Shown here piece by piece: positions 1 through 8,654 of a DNA stretch of 64,000 bases. The position numbers were made by a program, and so were the translations under genes. Position 1 is the first letter of the stretch; every line of letters starts with the position of its first letter. The notes below the pieces were generated by a model. That model searched no databases. It was not told the DNA's origin and saw only the letters and a list, made by a program, of their open reading frames with translations. Origin of the DNA: Burkholderiales bacterium (lineage in GTDB: Bacteria > Pseudomonadota > Gammaproteobacteria > Burkholderiales > WYBJ01); NCBI GenBank assembly GCA_020848435.1, contig JADLAC010000030.1, forward strand, positions 1 through 64,000. The letters run 5' to 3'.

Positions 1-46
1 ATTCGTAATCAGTAGGTCGAGTGTTCGAGTCACTCCAACAGCACCA
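1..46 (+). tRNA. tRNA-Thr (anticodon CGT), 5' part cut by the window edge
   Basis: The 3' half of a tRNA is visible. Bases 2-8 form a seven-base anticodon loop (TTCGTAA) with anticodon CGT at 4-6, flanked by U33 and A37. The 3' side of the anticodon stem is 9-13, the variable loop 14-18, and the T stem 19-23 pairs fully with 31-35 around loop TTCGAGT. Acceptor strand 36-42, discriminator A at 43 and encoded CCA at 44-46 follow. Every segment has canonical length, so the call is firm although the D arm and 5' acceptor lie outside the window. Confidence 0.9.
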
Positions 47-197
47 ATAATCGATGGCTTGCGATCGTGCGCGAGTGCTTTGTTGTCAGCGGCCACGCCG
101 TGTCTGATCCGCGCGCGACACTCGGCGCTATTCGATACTCAGACCTGCATCGTCGCCACTGCCGGGCGTGACGGGCGAAGCGGCGGCCAGCGCCAGG

Positions 198-534
198 GAT
201 TGGCAAGGCCCCTGCCTCGTGAAGACCGTGCTGGATCCCTGGGGGAATCCGCTCGTCGTCAAGCCCCCTACATCTACCGCTCAGCCGGAGGGCGCGGCGA
301 CTACGAGCTTATGTCCTACGGGATGGAGGCCTTCGCCCGGGCGCTCGACCAGTTTCGCCTCAACAACCGCCGCTACCCGACGACCGAGGAGGGGCTGCAG
401 GCGACCTTGACCTCGGACTTGCCGACCTGACTGAGGTAGCGCGGCGCGACGTATCCCGCGAGCAACCCCAGGATCACCAGCACGACCAGCAATTCGAGGA
501 GCGTGAACCTTCCTGTCCGGTGGCCTCGCATCAT
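198..534. pseudogene. gspG: Scrambled remnant of type II secretion major pseudopilin gspG
   Basis: Three pieces of a GspG pseudopilin lie side by side but in the wrong order and orientation. On the minus strand, 534 down to about 406 encodes the prepilin N-terminus: a short basic leader, then FTLLELLVVLVILGLLAGY with the conserved Glu, then APRY...GKSEVK. The middle of the protein (ALDQFRLNNRRYPTTEEGLQ) is on the plus strand at about 323-402. The C-terminal part lies further left, also on the plus strand, at about 198-322: DPWGNP, then after an extra 13-14 bases and a frame change YIYRS, GGRGDYELMSYG. No frame links the pieces, so no pilin can be made. Relative to one ancestral minus-strand gene, the middle and C-terminal blocks have each been flipped in place. 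An assembly artefact is possible. Confidence 0.8.
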
Positions 535-702
535 CGCGGTTTGCCTTGCGCGGGGGGCGCGGGCTGCGGCGGGACGAAGACGAACTTCCAGTCGGCGTAG
601 CTGCTAGCTAATGCAACTGGCGAAGTCCTGTCAATCGCGCGCAACGCGCAGGTGCCGCGACCCTCTGGAAGCGGAGCGCACATCGTCGGCCCCGCAACGC
701 GG
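531..702 (-). pseudogene. C-terminal remnant of a gene upstream of gspG
   Basis: Reading the minus strand from about 702, an open stretch of about 57 codons ends in ALASSYADWKFVFVPPQP, a proline-rich tail and a stop at 533-531. That TGA overlaps the ATG of the gspG remnant (534-532) in an ATGA arrangement, the usual layout in a type II secretion operon. An in-frame TAG lies just upstream, so only the tail survives. I do not recognise the family. It is probably another type II secretion component, judged from position only. The remaining bases to 915 show no convincing gene on either strand. Confidence 0.4.
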
Positions 703-915
703 CGGGGCTACGTCAACACGGTGTCGAAGGCCTGGGCGCTGGACGAAGTGACGCTCGCCGCCCTCACCGACCTGTACAGTGCGATGTCGCGCAGGCTCCA
801 GCAGGCATTCAGACGACGCCGCGAGGAGTCGATCAAGATCGCGCCGGCAGAGGCCGACCAGAGCGATCGGATCGCTTCGCCGGTTCCTCTGCTGGAGCTT
901 CTTGCCCAACATCAC

Positions 916-1899
916 TCAGTTCGCCTGTATCCCCGCGTCGCGAATCACGACGCGCCAGCGCTCGACGTCATCGCGGACGGTCTTGGCGAACGCCTCGGGC
1001 GAGCTGGTCGCGACATCGTTGCCGGCCGCGATCAGGCCTTTCGTCACTTCGGGCGCATGGACAGCCTTGCGAATCTCCGCGTTGAGGACCTCGACGATGT
1101 TCTTCGGCGTCGCCGCCGGCGCGAAGAAGCCGTACCACTGGCTTACGGAGAAAGGCGGGAAACCCTGCTCAGCCACCGTCGGAGCGTTCGGCAGGATGGC
1201 CGTGCGTTTCTGGCTCAACGCGGCCAGCGCGATGATGCGCCCCGACAACACGTGGGGCGCCGCGGTCGGCACCGTGACCACGAGCATGGGGATCTGGCCG
1301 CCGAGCAGATCGGCGATCGCCGGCGCACCGCCTTTGTACGCTACGTGCGTGACCTTGATGTTGATGTGGGTCGTGAGCAGCTCCATGGCGAGGTGACCGA
1401 CCGTGCCGTTACCGGACGAGCCGTAGATCATGGGCCCGGAAGCGCCTTTCGCAACCAGCTCTCGCAGGCTCTTGACTGCGAACGAAGGATGCGAGACGAG
1501 GACGTTCTCCAGCGTGACCACCTGGCCGAGGGCCGCGAAGTCCTTCACGGGATGCGAGCCGGTGCGGTCCATCAGCCACACGTTGATCGCCATCGATCCG
1601 GTCTCGCCGAACAGTATCGTGTAGCCGTCGGGTGCCGCCTTGGCGACGACATCTGCGCCGATCTTGCCGTTGCCTCCGCCACGGTTGTCGACGATCACTG
1701 GCTTGCCGACGTTCTCCGCGAGCCGTGCGGCAACGAAGCGTGCGACCACGGTGGCCGAGCCTCCGGCGGCGTACGGAACCACCACGCGCAACGGACGACT
1801 CGGAAAGGCGTCCCGTGCCGGCTGCGCGGCGGCTTGAGGTTGAGGCAGAAGCAGCGCGAGCGCGCTGGCGGCGACGTGCAGTGCTATTCGCAGGCGCAT
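916..1899 (-). CDS. Bug/TctC-family periplasmic solute-binding receptor (A)
   Basis: A 327-residue receptor of the tripartite tricarboxylate transporter (Bug) family, which captures small carboxylates in the periplasm. A Sec signal ends near the AAAQ at residues 23-26, followed by FPSRPLRVVVPYAAGG. The start at 1899 is chosen because GGGAG lies upstream with good spacing; the frame stays open to 1962 without a better site. Family marks include IVDNRGGGNGKIGADVVAKA, PDGYT, the SSGNGTVGH loop and VAYKGGAPAI. The first ligand loop reads GGSATVVAR, so the Asp that most relatives have here (GGGTD) is Thr, and the ligand may differ. It is divergent from receptor B across about 150 bases. Confidence 0.9.
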   Translation of the reverse strand: MRLRIALHVAASALALLLPQPQAAAQPARDAFPSRPLRVVVPYAAGGSATVVARFVAARLAENVGKPVIVDNRGGGNGKIGADVVAKAAPDGYTILFGETGSMAINVWLMDRTGSHPVKDFAALGQVVTLENVLVSHPSFAVKSLRELVAKGASGPMIYGSSGNGTVGHLAMELLTTHINIKVTHVAYKGGAPAIADLLGGQIPMLVVTVPTAAPHVLSGRIIALAALSQKRTAILPNAPTVAEQGFPPFSVSQWYGFFAPAATPKNIVEVLNAEIRKAVHAPEVTKGLIAAGNDVATSSPEAFAKTVRDDVERWRVVIRDAGIQAN

Positions 1900-2055
1900 T
1901 CTTCTACTCCCGTCCTGTGAGTCCTGCGCAGTAGAAGGCCGGCAGGGGGCAGTCATGCGCACGGCGTACGCTTGTTACGCCTCACTGTATCATACGGCGT
2001 GATCGTCCCACTAGGCACAGCGCCTCCCATCAGCAACGACGCGCAGGAGGAAACG

Positions 2056-3048
2056 ATGACGCTCGAACCGCTCGCCTCGGCCTTCGCGGTCGCAGCGACC
2101 CTGGCCGTGACCCCAGCGCTCGCCCAGGCACCGGCCGCCGGCAAACCGACGTACCCGGTTAGAGCCGTGCGTCTGGTGGTCGGATTCGCCCCGGGCGGCG
2201 GCACCGACATCCTCGCGCGCCTCATCGCGCAAAAGCTCACGCCCGTTCTGGGTGAACAGATCGTCGTCGACAACCGCCCGGGGGCGAACGGCAACCTAGC
2301 CGCGGAGATGGTCGCGAAAACACCGGCGGACGGGCACACGCTACTGATCATGTCGGTGCAGTACACGATCGGCAAAGCGCTCTATCGCAACCTCGGCTAT
2401 GACCTCGAGAAGGACTTCGTCGGCGTCGCGGACGTCGCCCTCGTGCCGCAGGTCGTCGTGGTGCACCCGTCGCTTCCCGTCAAGTCGGTGAACGAGCTCA
2501 TCGCCTTTGCGCGGTCGAGACCCGGACAGATCACTTACGCGAGCTCGGGCAACGGCAGCGTCGAGCAAATGGCCGGGGAGATGCTGAAGAACGCGGCGAA
2601 GATCGATCTGCTGCACGTGCCGTACAAGGGCGGCGGACCGGCGGCCATCGATCTCGTCGCCGGCCACGTCTACGTGGGCTTCAACACGATTCCGCCCGTC
2701 ATGCAGTTTATCAAGCACGGACGCGTGCGAATCCTCGCCGTGACATCGGCCACGCGCGTCAACGTGCTCCCCGAGGTGCCGACGGTCGCTGAAGCGGCGA
2801 TCCCGGGCTACGCGATGAGCACCTGGTACGGGATCCTAGCGCCGAGCGGCACACCGCCGGCGGTGGTTGGACTGTTGAATAGCGAAATCGCGAAGGCCGT
2901 CGCCGCGACGGATATCACGGAAAAGTTCACGGCACTGGGTGCGGGTCCCCTGGGCCGCATGAAGCCGGAACAGTTCAGCGCGTTCATCCGCGACGAAGTC
3001 GCGAAATACGCGAAGGTAGCGCGCGAGAATAGCCTGAAGGTGGATTGA
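2056..3048 (+). CDS. Bug/TctC-family periplasmic receptor (B), first gene of a hydantoinase operon
   Basis: This 330-residue receptor starts at 2056 behind a strong AGGAGG (about 2045-2050); the open frame reaches back to 1972 without such a site. The signal peptide ends around TPALAQ (residue 24). The loops VGFAPGGGTD, VVDNRPGANGNLAAE, ADGHT, ASSGNGSVEQ and HVPYKGGGPAA are all present, so the fold looks intact. Its stop codon overlaps the TTG start of hyuA, so receptor, HyuA and HyuB are probably translated together. That suggests the receptor delivers the substrate, or a precursor, of the ATP-dependent hydantoinase/oxoprolinase-type enzyme. The ligand cannot be read from sequence. Confidence 0.92.
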   Translation: MTLEPLASAFAVAATLAVTPALAQAPAAGKPTYPVRAVRLVVGFAPGGGTDILARLIAQKLTPVLGEQIVVDNRPGANGNLAAEMVAKTPADGHTLLIMSVQYTIGKALYRNLGYDLEKDFVGVADVALVPQVVVVHPSLPVKSVNELIAFARSRPGQITYASSGNGSVEQMAGEMLKNAAKIDLLHVPYKGGGPAAIDLVAGHVYVGFNTIPPVMQFIKHGRVRILAVTSATRVNVLPEVPTVAEAAIPGYAMSTWYGILAPSGTPPAVVGLLNSEIAKAVAATDITEKFTALGAGPLGRMKPEQFSAFIRDEVAKYAKVARENSLKVD

Positions 3049-5129
3049 ATGACGCATCGAAGCACACAGCCGCCATGCGCCTCAGCGTAGACGTCGGCGG
3101 CACGTTCACCGACGTCGTCGCGATCGATGAAAACGGCGATCTGCACGTGCGCAAAGCGCTCTCCACGCCGCACGACCAGTCGATCGGCGTGCTGGACGGC
3201 ATCGCGGGCTTATCGCGCCAGCTCGGGACCACGCTCGAGGCGCTGCTCGCGCGCGCTACGCTTTTCATCCACGGCACGACCGTCGCCACCAATCTGCTGA
3301 TCGAGCGCAAAGGCGCGCGTGTCGGTCTGGTGACGACGGAGGGTTTTCGCGACCTGCTCGAGATCCGCGAAGGCACGAAAGCCGACCGCTACGACCTGCG
3401 AGAGGCGTTCCCGCAGCCGCTGGTGCCGCGCCCGCTGCGCCGCGGCGTGCCCGAGCGCGTGCGTTGGGACGGCGCCGTCGAGAAACCACTGGATGAGACG
3501 GCGCTCCAGCGGGTGCTGCGCGAGCTGCGCGACCAAGGTGTCGATGCGCTCGTCATCGGCTTTCTCAACGCCCATCGCAACCCGAGCCACGAGATCGCAG
3601 TCCGTGAGCTGGTCGAGCAGAGCGGGTGGCAGACCTACGTTTCGCTCGGGCACGAAATACTCGCCCAGGAAGGGGAATACGACAGACTCTCCACGGCGGC
3701 AGTGAATTCGTACGTTGGACCAGGCTTGAAGCGCTACCTCGACAATCTTGCGCTACGGCTGCTTTCGTCGGGGCTGCGCGTGCCGCTGATGTCGATGCAG
3801 TCGACCGGTGGTGCACTGCCGGTCGACCAGTCGGTCAGGCACGCGGCGGGGGCTCTGACGAGCGGGCCGGCCGGCGGAGCGATGGCGGGAGCTTTCTTCG
3901 CGCGCCAGTACGGCGAACAGCGGATGGTGACCTATGACATGGGCGGGACCAGCACCGACATCTGCTTGATCGATGGCGGCCGCCCGCTGGAGCGGCAGAA
4001 AACGGATTTCGGCGACGTGAAAGTGGTGGCGCCGACGCTCGACGTGACCGCGCTCGGCGCCGGCGGCGGAAGCATCGCCAAGCTCGATCACGGCGGAATC
4101 CTCGACCTGGGGCCGGAAAGTGCCGGCGCGCGTCCTGGCCCTGCCTGTTACCAGCAGGGCGGCGTGCTGCCGACGGTGACCGACGCCAACGTGGTGCTCG
4201 GCTATATTTCGCCGGATACGTTCCTGGGCGGGCGCATGACGCTTTCTCGCGATCTGGCGGTGGCAGCGATACGCAAGCACATCGCCGAGCCGCTCGGCGT
4301 ATCGGTCGAGGAAGCGAGCTACGCGATCAACGCGCTTGCGAATGCGCGCATTGCCGAAGGCATCCGCGCCGCCACCGTGCGACGTGGCCGCGATCCGCGC
4401 GATTACGCGCTCTTCTCGTTCGGCGGTGCCGGCGGCGTCCACGCCGATATGGTGGGGCGCGAGCTCCTCATTCCGAAAATCGTCATCCCGCGCGAAGCCG
4501 CGGTGCTCTCGGCGCTCGGTTTCCTGTCGAGCGATATCCGGCACGATCTCTCGGCGCCCGTCGGCAAACCGGCGCCGCGCCTCGAACCCGGTGAGCTGAA
4601 ATCGGTGTTCGACGGTCTCGAAGCGCGCGGCCGCGCGCTGCTCGCCGCCGAAGGTTTCGCATCCGATCGCGTGCGGCTCGTGCGCATGCTCGACTGCCGC
4701 TATCACCGGCAGGTCTTCTCGGTGGAAGTGCCGGTGGAGGCGGGCGATCTCGAGCGCTCGGACGACGCGTGGCTCGTGCGCAAGTTCGAAGCCTCGTACC
4801 GCACGCTCTATCAGCACGTTCACGAGGACGTGCCGGGTTTCGTCGACACGTGCCGCATCGCTGTATTCGGGATGCAGCCGCCGCTCGTCCTGAAGGAGCG
4901 GCCGGCCGGCGCCACGGATGCGTCGCCTGCATGTCGCGGCTCCCGCCGCGTGTACCTGCAGGCATGGACGCAAGCGCCGGTCTATTGGTTCGACGATCTG
5001 CTATCGGGCATGGTCTTGAAAGGGCCAGCGCTGGTCGACTCCGCCTCGACATCAGTGCTGGTCGTCGCTGGCAGCACGGCAGTGATCGACCCGCTCGGGA
5101 GCATCCATATCACCCGGGAGCGCGAATGA
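3045..5129 (+). CDS. hyuA: Hydantoinase/oxoprolinase-family subunit A (HyuA-like)
   Basis: The 694-residue A subunit of an ATP-dependent amide-ring hydrolase (N-methylhydantoinase A / 5-oxoprolinase / acetone carboxylase beta superfamily). The ASKHA-type phosphate loop DVGGTFTD is at 16-23, HGTTVATN at 76-83, the second phosphate loop DMGGTSTD at 298-305, followed by a GAGGGSIA glycine loop. Length is normal for HyuA. The TTG start overlaps the previous stop (TTGA) and has AAGGTGGA upstream; an internal ATG at 3075 is the alternative start. The stop overlaps the hyuB ATG (ATGA). The substrate could be a hydantoin, a 5-oxo acid or another cyclic imide; sequence alone does not decide. Confidence 0.9.
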   Translation: MNDASKHTAAMRLSVDVGGTFTDVVAIDENGDLHVRKALSTPHDQSIGVLDGIAGLSRQLGTTLEALLARATLFIHGTTVATNLLIERKGARVGLVTTEGFRDLLEIREGTKADRYDLREAFPQPLVPRPLRRGVPERVRWDGAVEKPLDETALQRVLRELRDQGVDALVIGFLNAHRNPSHEIAVRELVEQSGWQTYVSLGHEILAQEGEYDRLSTAAVNSYVGPGLKRYLDNLALRLLSSGLRVPLMSMQSTGGALPVDQSVRHAAGALTSGPAGGAMAGAFFARQYGEQRMVTYDMGGTSTDICLIDGGRPLERQKTDFGDVKVVAPTLDVTALGAGGGSIAKLDHGGILDLGPESAGARPGPACYQQGGVLPTVTDANVVLGYISPDTFLGGRMTLSRDLAVAAIRKHIAEPLGVSVEEASYAINALANARIAEGIRAATVRRGRDPRDYALFSFGGAGGVHADMVGRELLIPKIVIPREAAVLSALGFLSSDIRHDLSAPVGKPAPRLEPGELKSVFDGLEARGRALLAAEGFASDRVRLVRMLDCRYHRQVFSVEVPVEAGDLERSDDAWLVRKFEASYRTLYQHVHEDVPGFVDTCRIAVFGMQPPLVLKERPAGATDASPACRGSRRVYLQAWTQAPVYWFDDLLSGMVLKGPALVDSASTSVLVVAGSTAVIDPLGSIHITRERE

Positions 5130-6826
5130 GCGCGACAAGTCCAGTTGGCACCAGGCCGAGTGCGGGCGTGCACCCGATGACGCTCGCGGTCGTGCGCTAC
5201 AAGCTGCTCGCCGTGGCCGAGGAAGTGGTCGAAATGATGATCCGTACCTGCTTCTCGCCGCTATTGAATCAATCGCGCGATTTCTCGGCGGTGGTGCTCG
5301 ACGCGCGCTCGCGCGTGCTGGCGCAGGCCGAGCGCGTACCGATCCACATGGGCGCGATGCCCTTCGCGATGCACGCCATGCACCAAGCTTTCGCCGGCGA
5401 TATCCACGAGGGCGACATCCTCATGGCCAACGATCCTTATTTCGGCGGCAGTCATTTGCCCGACATCACGTTGGCCACGCCTGTGCTCAGCGGCGGGCGT
5501 ATTCGCTTGTGGGTCGCGAATCGCGCGCATCAGGGCGATATCGGCGGGATCTCCGCCGGTGGCTATAGCCCGCAGGCGCGCGAAATCTGGCACGAGGGCT
5601 TGCGGATTCCGCCGATCAAGCTCGCCGAGCGCGGCGTGCTGCGCGAGGATCTTTTGCGGCTCATCTGCGAGAACTCGCGCAAGCCCGACGACATGCGCGG
5701 CGATCTGATGGCGCAGGTCGCGTCGATTACGATCGGAGCGCAGCGCCTGCAGGCGCTGTTCGAGCGCTATGGTGCGGAACAGATCGAAGGCTGTATCGCC
5801 GGGATTCTCGATGCCGGCGAAGCGTCGATGCGCGCGCAGATCGGCCGCTGGAAGCCGGGCCGATATACCGGCGTGAGCTACCTCGACGATGACGGCGTGG
5901 GGAATCAGAACGTGCCGATCACGGTGCACCTCACGGTCGAAGGCGATCACGCCGTAGTCGATTTCACCGCCTGTCCGGATCAGGTGTCGTCGTTCATGAA
6001 TAGCCCGTACGCCAATACCGCGGCGTGCGTGAACGTCGCGTTTCTCTACGTGAGCGACGACCGCCAGGCGCGCAACGAAGGCAGCGCGCGCGCGATCACG
6101 ATCCGCACGCGCAAGGGCAGTATCGTCGATTGCGTGCCGCCGGTGCCCGTCACCGGCTGCACCACGCTCACCGGAAGCGTCATCATCGAAGCGCTCCTGC
6201 GAGCCATGGAGCAGGCAGCGCCGGAGGGCTCGCTCGCCGGCTTCGCGCGGCGCTTTCGCTTCGTCATCGCCGGCAAGGACCGCGACGGCCAGGACTACAT
6301 CTGGCATTACTTCTCGAATCGCGGCGGCGCCGGCGGCAATGCCCGCCACGATGGCTACACCAACCTGGGCGTCATTCATAACCCCGGCGGATCGCCTTCC
6401 CCCAGCATCGAGCGCACCGAAGCGGGGTTTCCGTTCGCAATCGAATCGTACGAGCTGCGGGTCGATTCGGCGGGTGCGGGCCGCCGGCGCGGGGGGTTGG
6501 GAGGCGTGTATGTCCTGCGCTACGAAGGCGAGCGCGACGCGATACTGAACGCGGCGGGCGAAGGCGTGATCGTGCCGCCGTACGGCGTGGACGGCGGCGA
6601 TCCGGGCGCACCGCACGACTACCGCATCGTCAGAAACGGAACAGAGATGGCGATCGGGACGCGTGATACCGGGGTGCGCATCACGCGGGGCGATCGGCTT
6701 GTCTGCAAGGCCGCGGGCGGCGGCGGCTACGGCGATCCGCGCGAGCGCGAGCGGGAGCTGGTTCGACGCGACCTCGAGTACGGTTACGTTTCGCGTGAAG
6801 CGGCGCGGTCGCGCTATGGCTACTGA
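5126..6826 (+). CDS. hyuB: Hydantoinase/oxoprolinase-family subunit B (HyuB-like)
   Basis: The 566-residue B subunit partnering the HyuA just upstream. Start 5126 is the ATG of an ATGA overlap with the hyuA stop; earlier in-frame codons lie inside hyuA and are ignored. Family marks are LLNQSRDFSAVVLD near the N-terminus, the VPIHMGAMPFAM block, ANDPYFGGSHLPDITL, NRAHQGDIGGISAG, and a C-terminal GGGGYGDPRERE motif before the last helix. HyuA and HyuB together hydrolyse a ring amide at the cost of ATP in the cytoplasm. This copy is about 120 residues shorter at the C-terminus than the second HyuB in the window (21037-23094). Confidence 0.9.
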   Translation: MSATSPVGTRPSAGVHPMTLAVVRYKLLAVAEEVVEMMIRTCFSPLLNQSRDFSAVVLDARSRVLAQAERVPIHMGAMPFAMHAMHQAFAGDIHEGDILMANDPYFGGSHLPDITLATPVLSGGRIRLWVANRAHQGDIGGISAGGYSPQAREIWHEGLRIPPIKLAERGVLREDLLRLICENSRKPDDMRGDLMAQVASITIGAQRLQALFERYGAEQIEGCIAGILDAGEASMRAQIGRWKPGRYTGVSYLDDDGVGNQNVPITVHLTVEGDHAVVDFTACPDQVSSFMNSPYANTAACVNVAFLYVSDDRQARNEGSARAITIRTRKGSIVDCVPPVPVTGCTTLTGSVIIEALLRAMEQAAPEGSLAGFARRFRFVIAGKDRDGQDYIWHYFSNRGGAGGNARHDGYTNLGVIHNPGGSPSPSIERTEAGFPFAIESYELRVDSAGAGRRRGGLGGVYVLRYEGERDAILNAAGEGVIVPPYGVDGGDPGAPHDYRIVRNGTEMAIGTRDTGVRITRGDRLVCKAAGGGGYGDPRERERELVRRDLEYGYVSREAARSRYGY

Positions 6827-6829
6827 AAC

Positions 6830-7234
6830 GTGGAGCCGGCGATCGATGCGGCCATCGCCTGCCCGAAGTCGATCTTCGTGACGTTTGCGGCAGGCGACAA
6901 GCCCCGCCTCCGCGCCGGATATGCAAGAGGCACGATCGGGGGTCTATCGTACCTGGTCGCGGCGGCGATCTGGCTCAGCGTTGCGGCATGCGGGCACGTA
7001 GACGGGCGTAGCGCATTCATCTGGCACTGCGCGGGAGGCGCAACATTTTCTGTGCGCTTCGACGGCCAAGGTGCGGCCGTCGTCGCTGTGGGCGATCAGC
7101 TGCGGGTGTTGCCGCGAGCGCCGGCAGCCTCGGGCGCACGCTATAGCGACGGCACGATGCAGCTCTGGGAGCACCAGGGAGAAGCCACGCTAAGCGGCAC
7201 GGCACACGGCACCTTGCGCAATTGCAGGCGATGA
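6830..7234 (+). CDS. MliC/PliC-type lysozyme inhibitor lipoprotein
   Basis: Up to 134 residues. A hydrophobic segment ends in LSVAAC (Cys54), a lipobox, followed by a small beta domain with Cys67 and Cys132 as the likely disulphide pair. The signature ASGARYSDGTMQLW (100-113) is the inhibitory loop region of membrane-bound inhibitors of C-type lysozyme, which protect the cell wall from animal lysozyme. The GTG at 6830, four bases after the hyuB stop, is only the longest option; GTG at 6878 would give a more normal signal length. Co-direction with hyuB may be chance, since the function is unrelated. Confidence 0.8.
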   Translation: MEPAIDAAIACPKSIFVTFAAGDKPRLRAGYARGTIGGLSYLVAAAIWLSVAACGHVDGRSAFIWHCAGGATFSVRFDGQGAAVVAVGDQLRVLPRAPAASGARYSDGTMQLWEHQGEATLSGTAHGTLRNCRR

Positions 7235-7324
7235 GCCAACGCTCGGCGATCGCGGCGGGCCGACAGGGTTCGATTCGAAAGCGCCCGGTGCATCGAGGCG
7301 AGGAGCGGCGTGCTTATCGGTGCT

Positions 7325-8293
7325 TCACTGCAGCTTGGCGCCGGTTTCCGCGACGATCTTCGCCCACTTGTCGATTTCCGCGCGGAAGTACCGGCCGGTC
7401 GCTTGCGGTGTGGCGATCACGGCATTTGCTCCCTGCTTGGCGAACACGGCGCGCGTCTCCGCCGACGACAAGGTCTTGTTGATTTCAGTATTCAGCCTGG
7501 CGACGATCACGCGTGGCGTGGCCGCGGGGGCGACGATCGCGAACCAAGGCGTGGCGACGAATTCCGGCATATCGAGCTCGACGAACGTCGGCGTGTCGGG
7601 CAGCAGGTCGAGACGCTTCTCCGATAGCACCGCGACCGCACGCAGGCGCCCGGACTGGATGTGCTGGATGACGGCGGGAAGGTTTTCGAAATCGCTGTCC
7701 ACCGCGCCCGCGAGCAAGTCGACGACGGCGGGGCCCGAGCCCTTGTACGGAATCATGTTGATTGAAGTACCCGTGCGCAGGCGGAACAGCTCAGTGAGCA
7801 GGTGACTCTGCGAGCCGAGCGCGTTGAGAGCCACCGTGAGCTTGCCCGGATGGGCCTTGGCGTACGCGATCACGTCGCGCAGTGTCTGCGGGGCGAACTT
7901 CGCGTGTGTCACCAGCACCATGGGCACGTCGCCCACCATCGACACCGGCGCGAGATCGCGCATCACGTCGTACGGAACCTTCGGGTAGAGCTTCAGCCCG
8001 ACCGCAAGCGGGGCCGACGACGAGAGCATGATGGTGTAGCCGTCAGGCATCGACTTCGCCGTCATCTCGGTACCGATGATCCCGCCTGCGCCGCCGCGGT
8101 TGTCCACCACGAACGATTGCCTGAGAGAGGTCTGCAGGTCCTTGGCGAGCACGCGCGCCATGATGTCCGTGGTGCCGCCCGGCGGAAACGGTACGATCAT
8201 GCGTACCGGCTTCGTGGGCCAGGCCTCGCCGTACGCGGCAACCGTCATGCAGATGGCGGCGAGCGCCGCGACAAGCTTCGGCAGTCCCCTCAT
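7325..8293 (-). CDS. Bug/TctC-family periplasmic receptor (C)
   Basis: A 322-residue receptor starting at 8293 behind AAGGAGAGG. The signal peptide ends near AAYG (residue 22), giving a mature start EAWPTKPVRMIVPFPPGGTTD with the usual loop Asp. Other marks are VVDNRGGAGGIIGTEM, PDGYT, a divergent middle loop LNALGSQSH in place of the common SSGNG, and MIPYKGSGPAVVDL. The altered middle loop may change ligand choice. It stands alone, with its 3' end facing the MliC gene, and is followed upstream by about 360 bases without a gene. Confidence 0.9.
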   Translation of the reverse strand: MRGLPKLVAALAAICMTVAAYGEAWPTKPVRMIVPFPPGGTTDIMARVLAKDLQTSLRQSFVVDNRGGAGGIIGTEMTAKSMPDGYTIMLSSSAPLAVGLKLYPKVPYDVMRDLAPVSMVGDVPMVLVTHAKFAPQTLRDVIAYAKAHPGKLTVALNALGSQSHLLTELFRLRTGTSINMIPYKGSGPAVVDLLAGAVDSDFENLPAVIQHIQSGRLRAVAVLSEKRLDLLPDTPTFVELDMPEFVATPWFAIVAPAATPRVIVARLNTEINKTLSSAETRAVFAKQGANAVIATPQATGRYFRAEIDKWAKIVAETGAKLQ

Positions 8294-8654
8294 GGCCTCT
8301 CCTTCTTCGCAGGTTGTCCAGATGCGCGCCGGCGCGCGCTGCCGGCCATGCACACGCCCGAAGTGGAGGGCATGCCCTGCCTGTGTGGTGCGCCAACCGT
8401 GCATTCGGGCACTGCGCGATGTTAGTGGCGCAGCGATCCGCGAGGCAGCAACCAAGCGGCCCTCCACGCACCCGAGTATCGGCATGCACTCGTAGCGCGG
8501 CAATCGGAGTGGCCTATAGCTTTTGCACAGTGAAATCTTGCTGCGCTGCGGACCAGGCGAAGATTTCTCACAGCGAACGCTTGCCGGTCGCCCTTGACCC
8601 GTGCGCGCCGGCTTCCGATGATCGGCGATCGGCGTGTGTTCAGGAGCGCTCGGC
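8294..8654. other. Divergent intergenic region between receptor C and the reductase-B-like unit
   Basis: About 360 bases without a credible gene; the open frames here have the composition of shadows. It must hold the divergent promoters for receptor C (leftward) and for the gene at 8655 (rightward). An A/T-richer patch around 8512-8575 is the best place for the rightward promoter, but I see no clear hexamer pair. Confidence 0.4.

Noticed and set aside
652..1920. Long plus-strand open frame (422 codons)
   Set aside because: It is the shadow of receptor A on the other strand: Arg-rich, no family motif, no ribosome site. Its first 80 codons look slightly more natural but match nothing I know.
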